Source: CAZDKO01 sp964506075 [NCBI: uncultured bacterium] | GTDB taxonomy: Bacteria > CAZDME01 > JAYEMH01 | NCBI GenBank assembly: GCA_964506075.1 | Contig: CAZDKO010000056.1 | Coordinates: forward strand, 1 to 5,075 | DNA: 5,075 nt | Direction of reading: 5' to 3' | Shown: one piece after another, positions 1 through 5,075 of the stretch | Layout: each line of letters begins with the position of its first letter | Numbering within the stretch: position 1 is the stretch's first letter | Notes under the pieces: generated by a model | Seen by the model: only the letters and a program-made list of their open reading frames with translations | What the model was told of the DNA's origin: nothing | Databases searched by the model: none | Translations under genes and position numbers: made by a program

Positions 1-3
1 AAA

Positions 4-1254
4 ATGATTGACGAGATAAAGGTTGGTTTAGATACGGTCTGGGTGCTTATGGCGGCTTTTTTAGTCTTTTTCATGCAGGCCGGATTTGGTATGGTGGAAG
101 CTGGTTTTATCCGCGCCAAAAATACCTCTAACATTCTTACCAAAAATTTTCTGGATTTTTGTATGGCTTCGCTGGGGTTTTTTATGTTTGGTTACGCCCT
201 TATGTTTGGTGCCGGAAACGGTTTTATCGGTTTAAAGGGATTTTTTCTGGTTGGAGCGGAATCAGGGGCGGGTATTCCGCTTTATGCTTTCTGGCTTTTC
301 CAGGCCGCTTTCTGCGGTGCGGCGGCTACCATTGTTGCCGGAGGAATGGCCGAAAGAATGAAATTCCCGGCTTATTTAATTTATTCTTTTATAATATCTT
401 CTTTTATTTACCCGGTGGTCGGACACTGGATTTGGGGCGGCGGATGGTTGGCAAAGCTCGGCTTTACTGATTTTGCCGGTTCCACGGTAGTACACGCTGT
501 GGGTGGTTTTGCCGCTCTTATAGGAACGATTATCCTTAAACCCAGAATAGGAAAGTATAATCTTGACGGCACACCTAACGCTATCCCCGGGCATAACATA
601 CCGCTGGCTTCTCTGGGAGTTTTTATTCTCTGGTTTGGCTGGTTTGGTTTTAACCCGGGTTCAACTTTAGGGGTCGGTAATGGGAATTTAATCGCCAGAG
701 TAGCTATCAATACTAATTTGGCCGCGGCAACCGGAGGGATTTTTGCCATGATTACCGTCTGGAAGAAGTTTGGTAAACCGGACCTTTCCATGGCGATGAA
801 TGGTGCTCTGGCCGGGCTGGTGGCGATTACGGCCCCTTGTGCTTTTGTTGACCCCTGGGCAGCCATTGTTATCGGTGGAGTGGGTGGAATTATTGTGGTT
901 CTGGGTGTTCTCTTTCTGGATAAGCTGGGAATTGATGACCCGGTTGGGGCAGTTCCGGTTCACGCTTTAAATGGAATATGGGGAACCTTAGCCGTTGGTT
1001 TATTCGGAAAAGAAATTTTGGGATTGGTTAACAACGGGCTTTTATATGGAGGTGGTTTTAAACAACTGGTAGTTCAGGCTCTTGGGGTTGTTTCGGCCGT
1101 AACGTTTGTTCTGGTATCAATGGGGATTCTATTTAAGTTACTTGAAAACACCGTTGGTTTGAGAGTCAGCCGGGAAGAAGAATTCAAGGGACTAGATATA
1201 GGAGAACACGGGATGGAGTCTTACGCCGGATTCCAGATATTTACTACCGAATAA
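4..1254 (+). CDS. amt: Ammonium transporter, Amt/MEP/Rh family
   Basis: Inner-membrane channel that conducts ammonia/ammonium into the cell; the family forms trimers. The 416-residue protein is hydrophobic throughout, consistent with the usual 11 membrane segments. Aligned by eye to E. coli AmtB, the signature residues are present: stacked pore phenylalanines F103 and F216, the Trp of the periplasmic recruitment site (W144 in HWIWGGG), D156, the twin pore histidines H164 (STVVHAVGG) and H320 (VPVHALNG), and S220 in GFNPGS. The cytoplasmic tail (about 383-410, GLRVSREEEFKGLDIGEHG) is the conserved segment that contacts GlnK. No cleavable signal peptide is evident; the protein starts directly before the first membrane helix, as in many non-enterobacterial Amts. 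Only three bases precede the ATG, so its ribosome binding site and promoter lie outside the window and a slightly earlier start cannot be excluded. A P-II gene follows, the classic amtB-glnK pairing. Confidence 0.97.
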   Translation: MIDEIKVGLDTVWVLMAAFLVFFMQAGFGMVEAGFIRAKNTSNILTKNFLDFCMASLGFFMFGYALMFGAGNGFIGLKGFFLVGAESGAGIPLYAFWLFQAAFCGAAATIVAGGMAERMKFPAYLIYSFIISSFIYPVVGHWIWGGGWLAKLGFTDFAGSTVVHAVGGFAALIGTIILKPRIGKYNLDGTPNAIPGHNIPLASLGVFILWFGWFGFNPGSTLGVGNGNLIARVAINTNLAAATGGIFAMITVWKKFGKPDLSMAMNGALAGLVAITAPCAFVDPWAAIVIGGVGGIIVVLGVLFLDKLGIDDPVGAVPVHALNGIWGTLAVGLFGKEILGLVNNGLLYGGGFKQLVVQALGVVSAVTFVLVSMGILFKLLENTVGLRVSREEEFKGLDIGEHGMESYAGFQIFTTE

Positions 1255-1282
1255 AGAGAAAAGAACTGAGTACAGATAAACA

Positions 1283-1303
1283 TCCGCCAAAAAGCGTGGC
1301 GGA
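1283..1303. repeat. Short perfect inverted repeat between amt and glnK
   Basis: TCCGCCA (1283-1289) and TGGCGGA (1297-1303) are perfect complements around a 7-nt loop, giving a GC-rich 7-bp hairpin inside the otherwise featureless 110-nt gap between amt and glnK. No T-run follows, so it is not a standard intrinsic terminator. It could be an mRNA processing or stabilising hairpin that sets the amt:glnK ratio, a degenerate terminator, or one copy of a dispersed genomic palindrome. Only one copy is in the window, so repeat status cannot be judged. I see no convincing promoter in the rest of the gap. Confidence 0.5.
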
Positions 1304-1350
1304 CAGGGAATACGGAGAGTAAAGATTAAATTGTTTTAGGTTTTGGATGA

Positions 1351-1357
1351 GAGGAGG
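1351..1357 (+). promoter_or_regulatory. Ribosome binding site that fixes the glnK start
   Basis: GAGGAGG lies 7 nt before the ATG at 1365. An in-frame ATG at 1347 would place this Shine-Dalgarno sequence inside the coding region and add six residues (MRGGIE) before the conserved [10 protein letters not shown] beginning of P-II proteins. The site therefore selects 1365 as the true start. Confidence 0.85.
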
Positions 1358-1364
1358 AATAGAA

Positions 1365-1706
1365 ATGAAGCTGATTATAGCCATGATTCAACCGCATAAG
1401 CTTCCCGACGTTAAAAAAGCTTTATATGACGCCGAAGTTTTCAAAATGACGGTTACCAATGCTTTAGGCTGCGGACAACAAAAAGGTTATACCGAAACGT
1501 ATCGCGGCGTTATCCACGAGGTCAATCTTCTTAAAAAAATCAGATTGGAAATAGCCGTTAACGAAGATTTTGTTGAACCGACTATAAACGCCATTATCAA
1601 AGGCGCCAAAAACGGTAAAATCGGCGACGGTAAAATTTTTGTTCTGGACCTGCCGGAATGTATAAGGATAAGAACGGGAGAAAGAGGAAATCAAGCGATC
1701 GGTTAA
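1365..1706 (+). CDS. glnK: Nitrogen regulatory protein P-II (GlnK/GlnB family)
   Basis: Small trimeric sensor of 2-oxoglutarate and ATP/ADP; paired with amt it most likely blocks the transporter when nitrogen is plentiful and may also contact glutamine synthetase or other targets. From the ATG at 1365 the protein has 113 residues, against 112 for E. coli GlnB, with no gaps in the alignment up to residue 112. Visible elements are the T-loop (about 37-55) with Q39 and K40, K58 for 2-oxoglutarate binding, the B-loop [10 protein letters not shown] (83-92) with K90, and the C-loop RIRTGE (101-106). The T-loop reads YRGVIHEVN: position 51, the uridylylated Tyr of enteric proteins, is His, and position 49, the phosphorylated Ser of cyanobacteria, is Val. 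Tyr46 is retained. Covalent control at the known sites is therefore unlikely, and I infer direct ligand control. The gene lies 110 nt after amt and 171 nt before glnA. The name glnK rather than glnB rests on the amt neighbour. Confidence 0.95.
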   Translation: MKLIIAMIQPHKLPDVKKALYDAEVFKMTVTNALGCGQQKGYTETYRGVIHEVNLLKKIRLEIAVNEDFVEPTINAIIKGAKNGKIGDGKIFVLDLPECIRIRTGERGNQAIG

Positions 1707-1715
1707 GAAAAATGG

Positions 1716-1746
1716 TTACCAAAAATAAGCTTTTTTTACTTATAAT
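1716..1746 (+). promoter_or_regulatory. Candidate sigma-70-type promoter upstream of glnA
   Basis: A perfect TATAAT (1741-1746) lies 35 nt after the glnK stop in an AT-rich stretch. The best -35 candidate is TTACCA (1716-1721), four of six matches, but the spacer is 19 bp, longer than optimal. Transcription would start near 1753, upstream of the dyad at 1764-1778 and the terminator at 1795-1836, giving glnA a leader of roughly 125 nt. The -10 box is convincing as a sequence; promoter activity is inferred and chance AT-richness is the alternative. Confidence 0.4.
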
Positions 1747-1763
1747 AGAGGAACTTAAAATAA

Positions 1764-1778
1764 GCACAGAGTTTGTGC
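1764..1778. promoter_or_regulatory. GCACA-N5-TGTGC dyad, NtrC-like operator candidate
   Basis: GCACA (1764-1768) and TGTGC (1774-1778) are perfect inverted arms around a 5-nt centre. Length and outer bases match the known enterobacterial NtrC site (GCACC-N5-GGTGC); only the innermost base of each arm differs. It lies about 18 nt downstream of the candidate -10 box, where a bound protein could act as a roadblock, and about 100 nt upstream of glnA. The overlapping TGCA-AAA-TGCA (1776-1786) adds a second small dyad. The solitary Fis-type protein encoded after glnA is a reasonable ligand, but that is inference. As RNA it would form only a 5-bp hairpin. Confidence 0.4.
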
Positions 1779-1794
1779 AAAATGCAATTAAAAC

Positions 1795-1836
1795 AAGGGT
1801 GTTTTAAACTTAAACGGTTAAAACACCCTTTTTTTT
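1795..1836 (+). terminator. Strong intrinsic terminator between glnK and glnA
   Basis: A perfect 13-bp stem (AAGGGTGTTTTAA at 1795-1807 pairing with TTAAAACACCCTT at 1818-1830) with a 10-nt loop runs straight into eight T's (1829-1836). This is a textbook rho-independent terminator for the + strand. It ends 41 nt before the glnA ATG. It could simply end the amt-glnK transcript, or act as an attenuator in the glnA leader if the promoter at 1741 is real. On the - strand the flank is also T-rich but less regular, and no convergent gene needs it. Confidence 0.9.
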
Positions 1837-1877
1837 AATGACCGGGTGAGTAAAATTTTAAAAAACGGAGGCATAAA

Positions 1878-3209
1878 ATGACGAAGAAGACAAAACAGGA
1901 TATTTTAAAATTGGCCAAGGAAAACGACGTAAAGTTTATTCGTTTATGGTTCACTGATTTACTGGGGCAGGTAAAAAGTTTTGCCATTACCGATAAAGAA
2001 CTGGAAGGTGCCCTGGAAAACGGGATGGGGTTTGACGGTTCATCCATCACCGGTTACCAGGCGATAGAGGAATCTGATATGATTGCTTTGCCTGACCCGG
2101 ATACATTTCAGATTTTGCCTTGGCGTCCGGCCGAAAAGGCAGTGGCCAGAATGATCTGCGACATATTAAGCCCTGACCGGACACCTTATGAAGGTGACCC
2201 GCGTTACGTGTTAAAAAAAGCGATTGCCAGAGCCAAAGAAATGGGCTTTGACCATTATTATTTAGGGCCCGAACTGGAATATTTCTATTTCAAAACAGAT
2301 GTGGCTACAGAGATACTGGATAAAGGAGGATATTTTGATCTGACCACCCTTGACGGTGCCAGTGACCTGAGAAGGGAAACCGTGCTGGCTCTTGAAAAGA
2401 TGGGGATAGACGTTGAATATTCCCACCATGAGGTGGCTCCGTCTCAACATGAAGTTGATATGCGCTACAAAGACGCCCTGACTATGGCCGATAACGTCAT
2501 AACCTATAGAGTTGTCGTCAAGGAAATTGCCAGTAAGTTCGGGGTATACGCCACCTTTATGCCCAAGCCTATTTTTGGCGAGAACGGGTCAGGTATGCAT
2601 ACCCATCAGTCTCTGTTTAAAGGAGATAAGAACGCCTTTTTTAATGCCAAATCTGAAGATTACCTATCCGACGTGGCTCACAACTATATAGCCGGTCTTT
2701 TAAAACACGCCCGGGAGATATGCGCTATATTTGCCCAAACCACAAATTCATATAAAAGATTGGTCCCCGGTTATGAAGCACCCGTATACGTGGCCTGGAG
2801 TCGCAGAAACAGAAGTGCCCTGGTCAGAGTTCCTCTTTATCATCCCGGACAGGAAAAGGCCACCCGGTGTGAATTCAGAGCCTGTGACCCGGCCTGTAAC
2901 CCGTATCTTACTTTTGCCGCTATGCTTCAAGCCGGATTAGAAGGAATAGAGAAGAAATATAAAGCACCTAAACCTATGGAGCAAAATTTATATCATTTAA
3001 CTGATAGCGAAAGGAAAGCTAAAGGTATTGAAACCCTTCCGGATAGTCTGGGACACGCGATTTCCCTGGCAGAAAACAGCGAGCTGGTAAAAAAGATTCT
3101 GGGAGAGCATATTTTTCCGCGATTCATTACCCTTAAAAAGAAAGAATGGGATGATTACCGGATTCAGGTTTCGCAATATGAACTGAATAAGTATCTTTCT
3201 GTTTTATAA
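1878..3209 (+). CDS. glnA: Glutamine synthetase type I, alpha subtype
   Basis: ATP-dependent ligation of ammonia to glutamate, giving glutamine; a cytoplasmic dodecamer in this family. The 443-residue length matches B. subtilis GlnA (444) and lacks the extra segment of adenylylated GSI-beta enzymes. The N-terminal beta-grasp domain (about 15-100) holds FDGSSI (52-57). The catalytic domain carries the metal ligands E132 and E134 (GPELEYF), E185 and E192 (HHEVAPSQHEVD), H241 (NGSGMH) and E332, and the substrate residues R294, the flap Glu E300 (PGYEAP), R312 and R334. Tyr372 (NLYHL) lines up with the enteric adenylylation Tyr, but the context is not that of regulated enzymes. Position 62, an Arg needed for glutamine feedback inhibition in B. 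subtilis, is Ala here. GGAGG at 1867-1871 precedes the ATG by 6 nt. The gene leads a tight unit with the HTH gene (12-nt gap) and gltB, completing GS-GOGAT. Confidence 0.98.
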   Translation: MTKKTKQDILKLAKENDVKFIRLWFTDLLGQVKSFAITDKELEGALENGMGFDGSSITGYQAIEESDMIALPDPDTFQILPWRPAEKAVARMICDILSPDRTPYEGDPRYVLKKAIARAKEMGFDHYYLGPELEYFYFKTDVATEILDKGGYFDLTTLDGASDLRRETVLALEKMGIDVEYSHHEVAPSQHEVDMRYKDALTMADNVITYRVVVKEIASKFGVYATFMPKPIFGENGSGMHTHQSLFKGDKNAFFNAKSEDYLSDVAHNYIAGLLKHAREICAIFAQTTNSYKRLVPGYEAPVYVAWSRRNRSALVRVPLYHPGQEKATRCEFRACDPACNPYLTFAAMLQAGLEGIEKKYKAPKPMEQNLYHLTDSERKAKGIETLPDSLGHAISLAENSELVKKILGEHIFPRFITLKKKEWDDYRIQVSQYELNKYLSVL

Positions 3210-3221
3210 GGCAGAGAAAAA

Positions 3222-3422
3222 ATGAAAGACACTAATTTTTCAAAAAAGCCGGGGTTTTACCATAGCGTTATAGAATCGGTAGAGAAACCTCTAATTGAAA
3301 AGAGCCTGGAAAGAACTTCCGGTAATCAATATAAGGCAGCCAAGTTACTGGGTATTAACCGTAATACTTTGAGAACGAAAATAAAAAAATTAGGGATTGA
3401 AGTTGACCGATGGAAATATTGA
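3222..3422 (+). CDS. Small solitary Fis/NtrC-type helix-turn-helix protein
   Basis: A 66-residue protein consisting almost entirely of a Fis-type DNA-binding domain (HTH_8 family). Residues 16-33 form the leading helix seen in Fis and at the C-terminus of NtrC (VIESVEKPLIEKSLERT). GNQYKAAKLLGINRNTLRTK (34-53) is the helix-turn-helix, with the recognition helix about N46-L57, ending in KLGIE. There is no receiver domain and no AAA+ sigma-54 activation domain (no GAFTGA motif), so it cannot activate sigma-54 as NtrC does. It would act as a repressor, architectural protein or partner of another factor. The start lies 12 nt after the glnA stop with only a weak purine-rich site before it, suggesting translational coupling, and gltB follows after 31 nt. 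Position between glnA and gltB suggests local control of nitrogen assimilation; this is inference. The intact motif and in-operon position argue against a decayed ntrC remnant. Confidence 0.85.
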   Translation: MKDTNFSKKPGFYHSVIESVEKPLIEKSLERTSGNQYKAAKLLGINRNTLRTKIKKLGIEVDRWKY

Positions 3423-3439
3423 CCGGTAAGATTTTTTTA

Positions 3440-3446
3440 GAGGTGA
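3440..3446 (+). promoter_or_regulatory. Ribosome binding site of gltB
   Basis: GAGGTGA, a near-perfect anti-16S match, lies 7 nt before the ATG at 3454. It supports that start and hence a 20-residue propeptide before the catalytic Cys. Confidence 0.8.
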
Positions 3447-3453
3447 GTGATTA

Positions 3454-5075
3454 ATGTTTAGGCAATTGCCTCAAAAACAAGGACTTTATGACCCTGCTTT
3501 TGAAAAGGACTCCTGCGGGGTGGGATTCGTTTGCAATATCAAGGGAGAAAAATCCAATTCTATCGTTGAACAGGGAATTGAAGTATTGCATCGTCTATCT
3601 CATCGCGGAGCCGTGGGAGCAGATCCTAAGACCGGAGACGGCGCCGGGATTTTAATTCAGATACCGCATGAATTTTTTGTTAAAGCCGCTAAATCCTACC
3701 GCATCGATTTACCGCAACCCGGTGCGTACGGAACCGGATTAATATTTTTACCTCAAGAGGCTAAGGAGCGGGAGTTTTGTAAGGAAGTATTTGAAAAAGT
3801 TACCAGAGAACAGGGGCAGATTATTCTGGGATGGCGGGAGATTCCGATTGACAATACCGATATCGGAAAAACAGCCAAAGATACCCAGCCTTTTTTTGAG
3901 CAGATTTTTATCGGTATAAATAAAAATATTAATGAGCAGCTGGATTTTGAACGAAAACTTTACGTTATCAGAAGGCAGGTTGAAAAGATTATCCGGGGTT
4001 CTAATTTAAAACGAAAGCGGTCTTTTTACGTCACCAACCTGTCCAGCCGGACTTTTTCCTATAAGGGGTTGCTTATGCCCGGGCAGCTTAAGAATTTTTT
4101 CCTTGACCTTAACGATATAAGCATAAAGAGTTCTTTATGTTTAGTGCATTCGCGTTACAGCACCAATACCTTTCCGACCTGGGACCTGGCCCAGCCTTTT
4201 AGATTTTTAGCCCATAACGGAGAGATTAATACTTTGCGTGGTAATATAAACTGGGTAAGCGCCCGGGAGAGGTTATTTTCCAGCGAATTATTCGGCGGCG
4301 ATATAGAAAAACTAAAGCCGGTGATTGTTGAAGGCGGAAGTGATTCGGCGGCCATCGATAACATCTTTGAACTTTTAGTCTTGTCAGGCCGGTCTCTGGA
4401 GCAGGCGATGATGATGCTTATTCCGGAGGCCTGGGAACATAACAAATTTATGAATAAAGAACTTAAAGAATTTTATAAATATCACGCCTGTTTTATGGAA
4501 CCGTGGGACGGCCCGGCCGCCATCGTCTTTACAGACGGGAAAAATATCGGTGCTATTCTTGACCGGAATGGTCTGCGGCCGGCCCGTTATATTGTCACCA
4601 AAGGTGATTTTGTAGTGATGGCTTCTGAGGTCGGTGTGCTGGATATAGAACCGGCTGATATTAAGACTTCCGGAAGGCTTGAGCCAGGTAAAATATTTTT
4701 TATCAATGCTGAAACAGGACGTATCGTTGACGATGCTGAAATAAAAATGAAGGTGTCGGTCCGTCGCCCGTACGGGAAATGGAACTCGGAAAATATGGTT
4801 AACCTGGATAAACTGATAAGTAGCGGAGCTAAACATCAGACCGGTGAAGATATAATTCCTCGTCTTAAGGCTTTTGGTTATTCCAGAGAAGACCTTAAGG
4901 TCATTATAAAACCTATGGCTGAAGAAGGTAAAGAGCCGGTGGGTTCTATGGGTAGTGACACTCCCCACGCTTTTTTATCTACGCAGCCGCAGCTTCTTTA
5001 TAACTATTTTAAGCAGTTATTTGCTCAGGTAACTAACCCGGCGATTGATTCAATAAGAGAGAAACTGGTGATGAG
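3454..5075 (+). CDS. gltB: Glutamate synthase large subunit, 5' part (cut by window end)
   Basis: The large subunit of glutamate synthase takes the amide of glutamine, channels the ammonia to 2-oxoglutarate and produces glutamate. The frame is open for 540 codons to the window edge, about a third of the usual roughly 1,500 residues. Residues 1-20 are a propeptide; cleavage would expose Cys21 (KDSCGVGF), the N-terminal nucleophile of class II glutamine amidotransferases. That domain (21 to about 420) also shows RLSHRGAVGADPKTGDGAG (47-65), R234 in HSRYSTNTFPTW, N255-G256 in AHNGEINT, D297 in GGSDSAAIDN, and DRNGLRPAR (370-378). The central domain begins after about 440, with the conserved MGSDTPHAFLS (499-509) and QLFAQVTNPAIDSIREK (521-537). 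The FMN and iron-sulfur domains lie beyond the edge, so NADPH- and ferredoxin-dependent types cannot be separated. It follows the HTH gene by 31 nt with no terminator, implying co-transcription with glnA. Confidence 0.96.
   Translation, partial: MFRQLPQKQGLYDPAFEKDSCGVGFVCNIKGEKSNSIVEQGIEVLHRLSHRGAVGADPKTGDGAGILIQIPHEFFVKAAKSYRIDLPQPGAYGTGLIFLPQEAKEREFCKEVFEKVTREQGQIILGWREIPIDNTDIGKTAKDTQPFFEQIFIGINKNINEQLDFERKLYVIRRQVEKIIRGSNLKRKRSFYVTNLSSRTFSYKGLLMPGQLKNFFLDLNDISIKSSLCLVHSRYSTNTFPTWDLAQPFRFLAHNGEINTLRGNINWVSARERLFSSELFGGDIEKLKPVIVEGGSDSAAIDNIFELLVLSGRSLEQAMMMLIPEAWEHNKFMNKELKEFYKYHACFMEPWDGPAAIVFTDGKNIGAILDRNGLRPARYIVTKGDFVVMASEVGVLDIEPADIKTSGRLEPGKIFFINAETGRIVDDAEIKMKVSVRRPYGKWNSENMVNLDKLISSGAKHQTGEDIIPRLKAFGYSREDLKVIIKPMAEEGKEPVGSMGSDTPHAFLSTQPQLLYNYFKQLFAQVTNPAIDSIREKLVM

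Noticed and set aside
408-866. 152-residue open frame on the - strand inside amt
   Set aside because: It is antisense to conserved Amt membrane segments, and its composition follows from the complement of hydrophobic codons.
1347-1364. Upstream in-frame ATG for the P-II gene (six extra residues, MRGGIE)
   Set aside because: The GAGGAGG ribosome binding site lies within this extension at ideal distance from the ATG at 1365, and P-II proteins begin at the MKLII-type segment.
1851-1856. TAAAAT as an alternative glnA -10 box downstream of the terminator
   Set aside because: The matching -35 position falls in the terminator T-run (CTTTTT) with no resemblance to TTGACA, and the start would fall almost on the ribosome binding site. 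It remains possible but unsupported.
1753-1877. Glutamine riboswitch (glnA or downstream-peptide type) in the glnA leader
   Set aside because: I could not find the conserved core segments of these riboswitches; only the dyad, the alternative hairpin and the terminator are visible.
3222-3422. HTH gene as a pseudogene remnant of ntrC
   Set aside because: The frame is intact with a start 12 nt after glnA, and the full Fis-type domain is conserved; no trace of a receiver or AAA+ domain precedes it, since glnA is immediately upstream.
3403-3425. Direct repeat TTGACCG (3403-3409 and 3419-3425) at the end of the HTH gene
   Set aside because: Seven bases repeated twice 16 bp apart, the first copy inside coding sequence; easily chance, with no -10 box or dyad at sensible spacing.
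4384-4968. 194-residue open frame on the - strand
   Set aside because: It lies wholly within the gltB coding frame, whose + strand translation matches conserved glutamate synthase motifs throughout; the - strand product has no recognisable domain.

Overview
The window is a compact nitrogen-assimilation locus with every gene on the + strand: ammonium transporter (amt, 4-1254), P-II signalling protein (glnK/glnB family, 1365-1706), type I glutamine synthetase (glnA, 1878-3209), a small solitary Fis-type helix-turn-helix protein (3222-3422), and the 5' part of the glutamate synthase large subunit (gltB, from 3454, cut by the window end). Non-coding gaps are 110, 171, 12 and 31 nt, so nothing longer than 300 nt lacks a gene.

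The organism is a bacterium of moderate GC content by eye. The glutamine synthetase is the short, non-adenylylated GSI-alpha kind, and the P-II protein has His at position 51, where enterobacterial GlnB/GlnK carries the uridylylated Tyr. Together these argue against the proteobacterial GlnD/GlnE modification cascade. They suggest a lineage outside Gamma/Betaproteobacteria, perhaps an uncultured candidate phylum such as Omnitrophota or a relative. That placement is an impression from protein style, not a demonstrated assignment.

The genes form one pathway. Amt brings in ammonium, P-II senses 2-oxoglutarate/ATP/ADP and can plug Amt, GlnA fixes ammonium into glutamine, and GltB (with a GltD partner presumably downstream) transfers the amide to 2-oxoglutarate to give glutamate. 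The transcript structure looks like amt-glnK, then a strong intrinsic terminator (1795-1836), then glnA-HTH-gltB as a tightly spaced second unit.

The most interesting non-coding region is the 171-nt glnK-glnA gap. It holds a perfect TATAAT box, a GCACA-N5-TGTGC dyad with the geometry of an NtrC operator, a possible alternative (antiterminator-like) hairpin, and a 13-bp terminator in front of glnA. An 18-codon reading frame with two Gln codons runs through the terminator. The gene just after glnA encodes a protein resembling the isolated DNA-binding domain of NtrC/Fis. This makes a local regulatory circuit plausible but unproven. The enzymes themselves are ordinary; I see no unknown enzyme system, mobile element, CRISPR array or RNA gene.
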